A stretch of DNA of 64,000 nucleotides from Anseranas semipalmata (Eukaryota; Chordata; Aves; Anseriformes; Anseranatidae), in assembly GCA_013399115.1 (NCBI GenBank), contig VXAA01004089.1, positions 595,661 through 659,660 of the forward strand, in the 5' to 3' direction. Positions within the stretch are counted from its first letter, which is position 1, and every line of letters begins with the position of its first letter. Under the pieces are notes generated by a model. That model saw only the letters and a program-made list of their open reading frames with translations. It searched no databases and had not been told where the DNA came from. Positions 36,564 to 46,699 of the stretch are shown in pieces. The translations under genes and the position numbers were made by a program.

Positions 36564-39050
36564 AATCCAAGCTGTTTGAATTAAATAAGAGGCAAAAAAT
36601 ATAAGCATCTTCATCCAGGAAACATCTTTGCATCAACAATTAAATATATTTGTTTCTAAAGTAAAACATTTCTCCATCGTTGGGTTGGAGCGAGGAGGAG
36701 GAAATGCAGCCCCACACCTGACACTTCAGTGTGTTAATTTTTAGGCCAAAATAAATTTTGCTTTCATACTCTAGCCCTTCCAGGGGCAAAAGCCCCTTCC
36801 ATTCTAAACATTAAACTTCAACAGAAGTGCTGGCAGTGACAGCCACTGCAATATCAAGCCCCATGCTTAGCAAGAAGGCTCCAAACCTCGCTTCCTTTTG
36901 ATTGCGCCTTATGTAGGACGAATCCAGATTAAAGGCTAATTTCTTTCCGACTTCTCTGGGTTTGGAGCCTGTCTCTTACCCTGGCTTTGTTGTGCAGTGA
37001 GGTAGAGTGTAATTTTCTGACTCTTCCCAACTTCTTAGTTTGAGACAATAATCCACTCTGTCTCCTCTTAATTAAAGTAAATAACCCAGGCTCACAATAG
37101 CAGTTCAGAAAGGGCCTTAAGTCTCGTCATTCCCTCAGTGCAAGGAGCTAATTGATTTTCAGATGATAATGGTGTTTACATTAGAAAGCCCACATCCCTC
37201 CCTCCCCCTTCCTTTTTCTCTTCTTAAACCTTCCTCATCTCATGAATATCAAATGGCCAGTATCCCTTCATTGTGGCTGCCGGCTCCTAATGTATGTGGT
37301 GTCACTCCAAAATGCTTAACAAGCTAATGGAGTGATTTCTGATTTACATGCCTGCCTCTTGTGCCCTGTTTGTTATCCACACACCGAGGACCTGCAGGAA
37401 TGTCCCTTTTTTTTTCCTCCCTAGTTCCATTGTCCGAGGATACAGAGGCCACAGTCACAGGCCTGGAGGCAGGACTAGTTTTCGGTTGGGTGGAATTTTA
37501 AGGGTGAATGGGAAAGGTCATTTAAATGGCAGCTCGAGAGAAAGATGGAAATATATGAAAACGGAAGAGAGCCGCCAAGGCAGCAGGAAGAGAGAAATGA
37601 ACTCAAACCTGCAACTGCACTAGAAGAAGCACAAATCAGGATACTCTCTTTGTTGGGCCCAAAAAGAGTGAACGGGATCTGAAAAGTGTTAGTTTCACAG
37701 TAATTTCGAAAAACATCCAGCTACAACTTCATAAATCCACTATGTAAATATATGCTGCCTATCTAATGTGTCTGTGTAAAGAAATGCAAAGAAAAAAAAA
37801 AATCATCAAACAACTCTAACTCAGATCTCCAAGTCAAGCGTTCAACACTTTGGAAGTTCCAGGATTAAAGCTGCTATTCTGCACACATTCACTCTGCAAA
37901 AGAAATGCAAATATGCACTCCCTCGTTTCTCTTCCCATAAGGCCTCAATCTCTGCAAAGGCTGGACAGAGTTCCCATAGTCAACAGCTCTTCTGGATTTC
38001 GTTCTTTCTTCCCCATGTGATGAGTGACCCTCAGGACAAGTTTTTGGCATGTTATCACAGTTTTGCCCCAGACAGAATGATTCATTTCCACATCGGCTTT
38101 TCCTCAATGCTCATCATTTTAACACCTGAAGGTGCTGCAAATATTTATGCCTTTCTCTCTATAATTCCTCTGTGAGAGGGTTTTATCAGCCTCATTTGCA
38201 CCCATGGGGAGATTGAAAGGTTATGTTGAGAAGTGGTCGTTAATTTGGGGTGCCCACTCTGTAGCATGGAAAAATCCATTTTCCAGTGTCCTTTCTAAGG
38301 ACAACGCCAAGCTGTTCAGTGGAAAAGTCAGCATCTCCAGGCTCCCTCCAAGATGGGGAACTCGCAATACCTGGCTGCTTGTACCAAACCAACACATATG
38401 CAAGGGCTGCGAGTGAAACCCTTCTCCTGTAGGCTGTAACGAGATCCCCATGGCCTGACTCTGCTCATCTCTGCAGCAGGTCCTTCTGTGCTTTAAATAA
38501 TACAGTTTGTAGGGAGGGAAGTGTATTATATCTGTCAGAATGCATTTATCCCAGGAAGCTGAATCATGGGGGCAGAGGAAACTTTATTTCCTATCTAGGG
38601 GAATCAAATTTTCCTTTTTATGTGATTTTTTTTATCACTCTGACCTTTTTTCCACCTGGAATACAAATTCTTTTGACTTTCTTCCTCCCACAGATTAAAT
38701 GTCAAAATTAGCTAACTTTGGAACACTTTAAATTTGATGTTGACCTCCAATCTTTTCCAAAGGTTATGTAGAAAAGTGATTTCATTAACAAAAAATATGA
38801 AATCAAAAGAAAACAGTATTTTATTCTGCATATGATAAAATAGGACATTCTGCCATTCCAAAGTGCTTTTCTTTGAGTCTTCCTAGTTGAGCACATCGTC
38901 TCAAAACGTGAATTTAAACAAAACACTTTTTTGGTAAAAATGTTAATGACGACTTCTAAATCAGCTATATTTCCAGGCTGCAATGGTAGACCCACTCCTA
39001 ACTTAGTCATATTATTTTAAGACAGGGCAGGGTGTGTGTATGTGCATGCG
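36564..39050. other. Unique sequence, possible conserved non-coding block
   Basis: The part 36.6-37.2 kb is dense in homeodomain-like cores, for example CTAATTGATTTTC near 37148 and TTAATTAAAG near 37068. It contains no repeats. This is suggestive of a regulatory element, not proof. No exon is recognised. Confidence 0.4.
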
Positions 39051-39135
39051 TTATTATATATACATATAGATGTAGGTTAAACAAGTAAAACACTATATAT
39101 GTATATATTTGAAATATGCATACATATACATACAA
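39051..39135. repeat. AT-rich simple-sequence region
   Basis: Alternating TA/CATA motifs (TTATTATATATACATATAGA … ACTATATATGTATATATTTG … GCATACATATACATAC) with interruptions. Confidence 0.8.
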
Positions 39136-39429
39136 GTTCCCCTCACAGTGACTTACTGGCAAATGTTGTTATTTGGGCATTAGATTATAGGCTCAGAGTT
39201 TTCTAAGACTAACTGGCTCTTTAAGTGGCTTGGGATGAAATAAGACATCCCCTGGAGCATCTCAGTTAAGACCAGTTGTTATTAGTCATTGAACAGCCTG
39301 AGTGTGAGAGGCACAATCACACACATCCCTCTCCCTCCCTCCTTCCTTCCCAAGCTCTTTTTTCAGTTTATTAGTTTTCCTGTTACGTTAAAGCCTCACC
39401 ATAGTTTTGATCAGCCTCTCCTTGATCAG
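39136..39429. other. Unique sequence, no gene recognised
   Basis: Short stretch without recognised features, apart from a CCCTCCCTCCTTCCTTCC run near 39334. Confidence 0.5.
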
Positions 39430-39540
39430 CACATAGGAACACAGGTTCAGCTCTCGTCTTCTCCACAGCTTCTGTGACCTTGGGAAACTCTATCTCCAGG
39501 TCCCAGTGCTCCACCTGCAAAATAGGAAGAATAAATTCCT
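39430..39540 (+). mobile_element. MIR-type SINE remnant
   Basis: ACAGGTTCAGCTCTCGTCTT, then CAGCTTCTGTGACCTTGGGA and, after a diverged segment, CCACCTGCAAAATAGGAAGA keep MIR order: variable tRNA-side part, core, and the CATCTGTAAAATGGG segment. Ends are approximate. Confidence 0.75.
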
Positions 39541-40104
39541 TTTTCCCATTCTTAATTCTGTCCATTAAAAATGCAAAATCTTCAAAGCCAAAGCTGTGTG
39601 TTAATATGTTTCCCCAAACTAACGTGATAAGGTTCGGATCTTAATTGGGCCCTGCAGGTTGTGCCACAGTACTAATAATTAATGACACTAATTATTTGGT
39701 GTGCGTGATCATTGCTTTTTAATAGACACTGTTGTTTTCTATAAAGTGTGAGCTACTATGGGAGGATCTTGCTGTTGCAGGGAAATTGAGCCTGGGGTAT
39801 GAACTTTCTGACACTAAGCTGTCTGACCTCTAGAAAATAAAAAGAAAATCATTTTCCAAGACACAGGAAGCATGAAAAGGAGACAAAGATGAGTCTGGGG
39901 ATAGAAAATGAAAAAAGATCTTTGGCTGCTATTTTGTCTAATGAGAAAAGAGAAGAGGGGGTGGAGGAGCTTCCCTCCAGCAACACTTCATAGCAAAGTG
40001 ACGGACACTGAAGTGACAATCCACCACTGCCCTTTGCTTAGGCCTTGCTTCATTCAGGTATTGCCTGTTTTGTTGAGAATCTCACCTGAACTGGAGCCTC
40101 TTCC

Positions 40105-40242
40105 TTTCTCATCCCATCTGTGACACTGATTTATTCTCTGGCCTCAGGCAAATCACTTAACTATCCCCTGCCTTGTAAAATAGTGATGATCATACATACT
40201 TCATTGGTCCTGTACTGATTAACGCATTAAAGCACAATATAC
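40105..40242 (+). mobile_element. MIR-type SINE remnant
   Basis: CTCTGGCCTCAGGCAAATCA, CTTAACTATCCCCTGCCTTG and TAAAATAGTGATGATCATAC follow the MIR core and 3' half, and GATTAACGCATTAAAGCAC recalls the family's 3' end. It lies on the same strand as the copy about 600 bp upstream, with a different part of the core preserved, so it is a separate insertion. Confidence 0.8.
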
Positions 40243-40293
40243 CTTCTACGACATAACATGGTGTTACCACCTATACACAGACTTTATAAATAT

Positions 40294-40334
40294 TTTATAT
40301 ATATATATCTGTACCTATCTATATATATATCATA
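40294..40334. repeat. (AT)n-rich simple repeat
   Basis: TTTTATATATATATATCTGT then CTATCTATATATATATCATA: two (TA)n blocks separated by a short spacer. It lies about 50 bp beyond the 3' end of the MIR remnant. Confidence 0.85.
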
Positions 40335-40958
40335 ATTTTCTAGCTCTATTTTTCTTCCCTCTCCAAAACCACCAGTAAAATCTAAAGGGATTTATAATCT
40401 CACTGTAACACCAAATTTGCAGTTGTCCCTTGCAGGAACGTTGATCCTATCTCTAGCAGACAGCCATGTCTCCCAGCCACTACCTCTGTCACTCCCACCA
40501 CTGCAGTTCCAGCTGCCAGAGGACAAGATTTCTTCAAAGGGAATCTAAAGGATCTGGGGTTCATTTATATAAAGGATTTGCTTATAACTGATACACTAAG
40601 GGATACAGAAGACATTTATAGCTTTTATTTGTGGTTCATGCCTATGCACTTTTAAGCTTTGAGAGATGAGAATGTTGCCTGATATTCTCCTACAACAAAG
40701 CTGCTCTTTTTGATGCTGTAGAATAAGGTAAAGTAAGGGGTCACTTCCTCAGAAAGGGCACATTTGCCTAGCTTATTTGAAGTCAGCAAAGTCGTAGAAG
40801 ATCATCCTGTCTGAAGCCCGCATAGCTCCACCAAATAACCCCAGGTGCAGAGCAGGTACTTTTCAGGATGTTGCGAAGGGAAAGCCATCCATGGCTTCAT
40901 TAGCTGGATCTAAACTAGGAAAGGACATTGCTGCTGGACATACACAAGGTATAAAATT
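40335..40958. other. Unique sequence, no gene recognised
   Basis: No feature recognised. Confidence 0.5.
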
Positions 40959-40978
40959 AAAAAAAAAAAAAAAAAAAA
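40959..40978. repeat. Poly-A tract (A20)
   Basis: Twenty consecutive A residues. The upstream sequence is not a recognisable retrosequence. Confidence 0.95.
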
Positions 40979-42152
40979 GATATTTCAACAGATACTGCTA
41001 GAAAGGATTCATCTTTCCTTTATTTAGACCTCTAAAATGTAGATATCCACATAGCTGAGAGAGACATCTCCAGCTCCATCAACAGTACTATAGAGAAGCA
41101 GATGTTTTTAGGATGCAATTCTTCTGCAGATATGTGTGTCAGCATGATGATCTGAACCAGTGAGCAGCTCAGACACAGCCACCATAGGGTGCCAGGAAAA
41201 CCCTACCCCAAAAGTCGCCACTGCCCTTTAGCAGAGCTAAACCCAAGCGTGGGCTGCTGGTAGCCTGGACTGGGTCACCCTTCTCTCCACATTTCTTTCC
41301 ATCCTTGCCTGGAACAAAGGCATGTCTCCATACCAAGACATTGAACCTCTTCAGACTTTCCTCCTTCAAACAACCAATGTGCTCATGTAAAGCATAAGCC
41401 TGAGTGCCCACCTACATGCAAATAACATTGGTTGTAGGCAAATCTGGATGCAAACCGGAGTTTGCACCATTTCTTTACCAAGCAGTGGAAAGCTGGGGTG
41501 ATTTCTCCCCTTGAATCTCATTAAAACTGGCGCATGCCTGCACTAAGGACCACTTTAGTTATTCCAACATCTGCTTTAGAATGCTGTGGTGAGTTATCAG
41601 AAGTGCTATGCTGACCTAGACGTAACTGTAGACAGGTGTAAGGAAAAAAGCCAGCTGACCCTCTGTCCAAGCAGGGACCCAAATGAAAGAGTGTAAGAGA
41701 TGTATTTACTTATGTACTTATGATGTAGTGGAGAGTGGGGCTTCCGAAAGCTGGACATCACCCATTCCAAACAGACCCATCAGACAAAACCCTTCTCCCA
41801 ACCACCCTAGAAATGAGGCTGGAAGATGGGAGCACAGCAGAGGGGGAGGGAAAAGGAAAGGCAGAAAGACTGCCAAGGAAGGACAAAAAGGACGGGAAAA
41901 CCACAGAAACTTTTGGGGAAGGTGGGTGAGAGGGATAACAGCAAGAAGCAAACATTGGCCTCGGCGATTTTTAAGAGACAGACAAACTCAGAAGTAATTT
42001 TCATAAACTTTTAAATATAGCTTTAAATATTAGTAAAGCTTAAGCCAGTGCACACAAAGGCAAGTTCCCTTTGAAAGAGTTCCAGAAAACCATGAAATGC
42101 TGTTGATAAGACTGTGCCAATTTGTAAAGCCTGCCACAATCTCTGGCTCACG
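40979..42152. other. Unique sequence, purine-rich patch, no gene recognised
   Basis: The 41.82-41.92 kb part is purine-rich on the plus strand (many AGG/GGA/AAG). This opens several frames at once on both strands, and such frames are compositional artefacts. Confidence 0.5.
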
Positions 42153-42223
42153 TTTTCTCTCTCTCTCTCCAATTCTCTCTCTTTCTCTCCCCCCTCTATT
42201 TTTCCCATTCTTTCTCTCCTTCC
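42153..42223. repeat. (CT)n-rich polypyrimidine tract
   Basis: TTTTCTCTCTCTCTCTCC, interrupted by AA, then TTCTCTCTCTTTCTCTCCCC and more T/C-rich sequence. Such mirror-like tracts can adopt triplex structures in vitro; no function is implied here. Confidence 0.85.
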
Positions 42224-42714
42224 AAAAGCTCACTGTGCTTTGTGAGTCAGAGGAGCTGCAAGGACAACAACAACAACAAAAAATCTTTATTTCTGAAGCC
42301 GGAGCATCTTCTCGGCAAGGAGGATGTGTGTAGTGTCCGCCTTTGATTGATTCAGTAAAAATAATGTCAAAGTGGCATTTGCAGAGGCAGATAAAAGATT
42401 CTGATGGAAAGTGCCCAGTGGGGATAATGTAAGTAAACTCAACCCAGAGTTTCTTAGCTTTTATTAGCAAATTGTGTTCAGCCTTAATTATAGGTTTGCC
42501 AGGGCCTGACACTTGTCAGTGTGTTTACATGGAAAGATTGAAATGTTGATAAGGGTCTTTTTGAACTGAAGGAAGAATAAGTTCAGAATGGAGGGGGATG
42601 GGAGAAGTCCCTCAAAAGAGGTGTTTGACAGGTTCTCTCTCTCATTAGTTTAAGTTTTCAAGATTTTCCTTTTTTGTATGTGTGCCATTACTTTGAGGAT
42701 CTAGCTCAGAAGAA
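42224..42714. other. Unique sequence, no gene recognised
   Basis: A short (ACA)n patch lies near 42265-42280. The part 42.33-42.54 kb is complex and AT-rich. No exon recognised. Confidence 0.45.
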
Positions 42715-42890
42715 GGTTTGGTGCTTGGTGCTGTATAAACTCAGTAAAAAATTCTTTACTCAGGGAGATTATAATTGAATATGCAACCAAGAGGCCGGAG
42801 TAACAGAGGCTGGAGTGACTCAAGGTCACACAACAGGACCATCTTGCCTCAGTCCCAGCGCAAAGCTTTGCTGCCAGACCAAGTCCTCAG
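42715..42890 (-). mobile_element. MIR-type SINE remnant, minus strand
   Basis: GTGACTCAAGGTCACACAAC followed by AGGACCATCTTGCCTCAGTC is the reverse complement of the MIR core (consensus form: AAGTGACTTGCCCAAGGTCACACAGC). TTGGTGCTGTATAAACTCAG, about 100 bp upstream, matches an old SINE 3' segment seen also at 14.9 kb. The spacing between the two parts fits one element on the minus strand. Confidence 0.7.
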
Positions 42891-44880
42891 CTTGCATCCC
42901 TCCTCCATAACCTCCCGGGAATTTTGGCTTCTGCTCTCACACCTCCCCTACTGCCTTTCAGTCCCAGCATCAGGTTGGTTCCTGCTCACTCAGATCACCC
43001 AGGTGATAACGCATGAAGAATGAAAAACAGATTAAAAATGTATTAAAATCCAATATAAGAAAGGAATTAACAAGAGGTGATTAAACTGAAGCTTGATCTT
43101 TCAGTGATATGAGTTCCCATAATCGCTCTCCTGTTCTGTTACTCTCCCCTGGGTGGGGTGGTGGGGTGCGCCACAGACAAGGAATTCTTTTGTAAAATTT
43201 TGATTTTGTCAGCTCCTGGAAGCTGCCCCAGCCCATGGCCCAAGGTCCATTTGAGCAAGTTGGTGGGCTTCAAGAATTGCTAGAAAAACCTCTCAAGGTG
43301 ATCAAAACATTTCATTTCAGCATCTTCAAAGAGCAGCTGTGTGCTTTTGCCATCGGAGCTGACTTTTTGGAGAGAAATACAGACTCACAGAATAAAAGTA
43401 TTTGTTCAAACAAGAAAGCTGGACACAAAGGGAACATTCTGAATTGTGTGAACTACAAACCCAACAAAACCCAATTTTTTTGCTTTGTGGAAATTTTGTG
43501 TGAATTTGATTTCATCCTTTTCTGAGCAGCAACCGTACCATTAGTTCAACAATTGTAGCATTTCTATGGGATGAACAGTTTCACCGCAGCCAGCTCAAGA
43601 ATTAATCCTGGAATTAATTTTGGCTGGGTGCATCTTCAGTCTGAACGAGCCAGTTCATCTGCAACAGCACCTCAGCACCCAGACCACACATGGTGCGCTG
43701 GACCAGGCTGAGGGGGATTACAGTACATCTGTCCCTCCTTGCAAGAGCAAATCCTCTCATATTATACCACAGTGACAACAGCTAAGTACAATCTGCTCAT
43801 ACAGAGGTGTTATTTTTCCTATTTTAACCCATCTTGGCTTATCCAGAGAGACATTGGACCACCATGGAGAAGGTGGCTCAGTGTGGTACGCCAGCTCCTG
43901 CTGGCTCTTCATCATGGAGACAAAGCTGAAAGGTGGGGAAAGGTGCTGAGCCGGCCTGTCTCTGGAAAAAAAGGGACAAAAGGCAGATGGGACCTCATCA
44001 GAGGATGAGTAAGGAAGAGATGGTGGAAATGGCTCTCCTTCCTGGGCTGAGCAGTGGCAGGCAGCTGGTTTAGCGTTTACCACATACAGCACGTGGTCTT
44101 CACATTCAGAAGAGATGTCAGGATGCTGCACAGACACCCCAGGGCATGGCCCACCCTCTGGAGCCCTCTGACAACGCCATGTTTCCCAGCACGTGGTGGT
44201 ATTCCAGCTTCTTCCCCACCGCAGTGCCCAACAAGTCCTGCACCCACATGGTTCAACCTTGACCCATGCCCAGGCAGGCTGGCCCAGCCCCATTTGTCAC
44301 GTAATGGCTGTCATTACACGACCAAGTCGTCTAAAGGCAGCCATGTCCCCACCCTGTGTCACATGAAACTTCATACAATGGGTCAGGAGAAAGCACAGGA
44401 GCCTACCCTTTGCCTAAGGCTCCCAACTGTAATGTATAAGATAATTATAAGGCTCCTTTCATACAATGTGGAAATCTGGTGTGCATCCATACCCCTCCTC
44501 TCCTCTGGGGCAAATGCAGCAGCCTTTTAACAGCCAGCAGCAGCACTCCCAGAACGTCACAGCTCCTCCAGAGAGGAACGTTTTGTACCCCACGCAAAGC
44601 AATGGTGAGAACCATGCACAGCACAGCATAAAAGCATAAGGGGCAGCCCATGCACAGAACTGCAAAAGAAGTTGAAGATCCTTTCTTCATCCCCAGAAAG
44701 CATAATCAGGTATGTCAGACACATCGGACCTGGGTTTTGCTGTCTCCTAAACAGCTACATGGACTTGTCCCAAAGGCAGGCTCAGCCCCATCTTCATAAT
44801 AAGCCACCACTCCCTTCCATAACCTCCTCCTCATCTAAAGGTCTTTTATATCCTCTGTAACAGCCAGCACTGGCAACAAG
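42891..44880. other. Unique sequence, no gene recognised
   Basis: Moderately GC-rich at 43.85-44.6 kb, where open frames reach 178 codons (43757-44293, minus) and 158 codons (44054-44530, plus) over the same DNA. Neither product shows a domain, transmembrane pattern or known motif. Confidence 0.45.
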
Positions 44881-44960
44881 CCAGATCCTCACCTGGTGTA
44901 AATATATGCAGTTCCAGCCATGGGTGGTGTTATGCTGATTTATACCAGTGAAAATGAAGC
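44881..44960. repeat. Ancient palindromic repeat with inverted arms
   Basis: CTGGTGTAAAT (44893-44903) and ATTTATACCAG (44938-44948) form an inverted repeat with one mismatch in 11, separated by 34 bp. The outer sequence CCAGATCCTCA at the left end matches what I recall as the end of an old amniote palindromic repeat (…CAGCTGAGGATCTGG). The name is not known to me with certainty. Confidence 0.55.
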
Positions 44961-45863
44961 ACAGACTTTGACCACCGTGGTGTCTCCATCACCTTTAGAT
45001 TCCTGCAAATTGTAGGATATTAAAATCCGGTGTGTCTAGACACATTAGGCATATGAGGACACCTTCAGTGTGGATTAGATATGATGCCTCTCAAAGCAGT
45101 TGTTTGACGTGAAATGAGGAGCTTTGAGCCTCCTCAGGGCTAACTTAAGGCATTTAAATGAGCTAGGCTATCTTGGCCTGCTTAATACCCAAATGCTCCT
45201 CTGTCCCTATCAGTCTCCTCTGTCACCTAACCAGGAAGGCGAAAGCCCAAACCTTGAACTTAGCTGCATGCATAGCATTGCACAGTGGTCTTAGTTTTGC
45301 AGATGGGCCAAAGTTACTGACTGCTGTGTCCTGAATTTCTCCTCTCTGCTGTTACATTGCTGTTCATCCTCACCCCCTCCTCACAACACACATGCCATTA
45401 ACAGAAAGTTAGAGAAGTTGCTATTGCATAGAAAAGATGGCTTAATTGCTTACCCCAATATGTGGGGTCAAAATATTTGTGAGGGACTTTAGGACAATTT
45501 CATAAAAAGCACTGTAAAAGAGCACTGAATGTTTAGAGCTCCTCTACTATCTCAGCAACTGCCACATCTCTAGAACAGGACATTTTGTTATGCTTGCTAT
45601 AGGAAGTACTTCATTCCCATTGTACAGTCAAAAGAACGACAGTCTTCACCCAAGCAATAGCTGTTCTAGGAAAAGGTCTCTCTCCTCCCCCTTCAAAGTA
45701 GCTTTTTCTGTTAGTACTGGAGATTGTATCAGTTACACCCTATGCTATTTTGGTGTGTGTATTTGGTTTGGACTTCACTCAAATGTTTACCTAAGATCAG
45801 GGAGGCAAAAGGAAGACAAGGTTCAATGAACTACAACTCCTTCTCTTGAAGAGAATTGCTCGC
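44961..45863. other. Unique sequence, no gene recognised
   Basis: No feature recognised. Confidence 0.5.
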
Positions 45864-45951
45864 TGTTCTGTTTTCTTTCTTTTTCTGTTCCTTTTCTTTA
45901 TTTATTTATTTCTTCTTCCCTCCCTTCCTTCCTTCCTTCTTTCCTTCCTTT
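45864..45951. repeat. Polypyrimidine tract with TTTA and CCTT repeats
   Basis: T/C-rich run containing CTTTATTTATTTATTTCTTC and then several CCTT units (CCCTTCCTTCCTTCCTTC). Confidence 0.9.
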
Positions 45952-46682
45952 ACAAAGTCAGTGGAAAATCTCCTTAATGATGCTGTAAATCTTTGGATAA
46001 TTGGTCCTCTGATTGACATCTAAGCATGCCCAGTTGTCCATTCCCTGTTGTAAGTTTTTATTCCTATTATTCCTTACACAACAGAACAATGATACATAGG
46101 AAATCCAGTTGATTCAATATTTTGAGGGCCCGTGCAGGGACTTCACAGTGCCACAGTCTCAGGTAAAGAAGTAAAGATGCAATGAGTGCAATCACTGCAG
46201 CCAAGAGGACAGCATGTGGCAGACACAGATGAATCACTCTTCAAAGTCCATTTGTAGATCAATGTAAATGTCTGAAACTGAAGCCAAACCCCTTTCACTA
46301 CAAATACCTGGAGTCGGAGCCTATGTTAAACCCAGACGTGATTCATGGCCAAAGTCTGATCACACAACCACGCTGAAACACAGACTAAAGGGGAGCACTG
46401 AGCCTCAGGAGCACACGTGTAGTATGGGCACAAGATGGACACAAATTGTTCCAGCTCTCCCATGGCAAAGTCACACGACTGAGGGCATACAAATCGAATG
46501 ACCTGAGATCTTTTCCAGGAGAGACCCAAGACCACACACAGATGGAGTCTGCAGGCATGCCAAACAGTTTGGTGTGCTGCGTTGCATAAAGGCATCTTGA
46601 CTCCACAAAGCTAGGTAGTGGAGGTCTGGCAACTTCAATTTGCTCTCTAACTTATTTCCTGAGATACAAAAGAGACATAGCC
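45952..46682. other. Unique sequence, no gene recognised
   Basis: No feature recognised; short overlapping open frames only. Confidence 0.5.
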
Positions 46683-46699
46683 AAAAAAAAAAAAAAAAA
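46683..46699. repeat. Poly-A tract (A17)
   Basis: Seventeen consecutive A residues preceded by CATAGCC. Simple repeat. Confidence 0.95.

Noticed and set aside
40959..40978. A20 tract as the tail of a processed pseudogene or SINE
   Set aside because: No recognisable transcript or SINE body precedes it and no target-site duplication was seen; birds have very few L1-type processed copies.
41683..42014. Cluster of overlapping frames rich in Lys/Arg/Glu/Gly (plus) or Ser/Phe/Pro/Leu (minus)
   Set aside because: They are the translation of a purine-rich/pyrimidine-rich strand patch; several frames are open at once, as simple composition predicts.
43757..44530. 178-codon minus frame and 158-codon plus frame over the same region
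   Set aside because: Same reasons: mutual overlap on opposite strands, moderately GC-rich DNA, and no family resemblance in either product.
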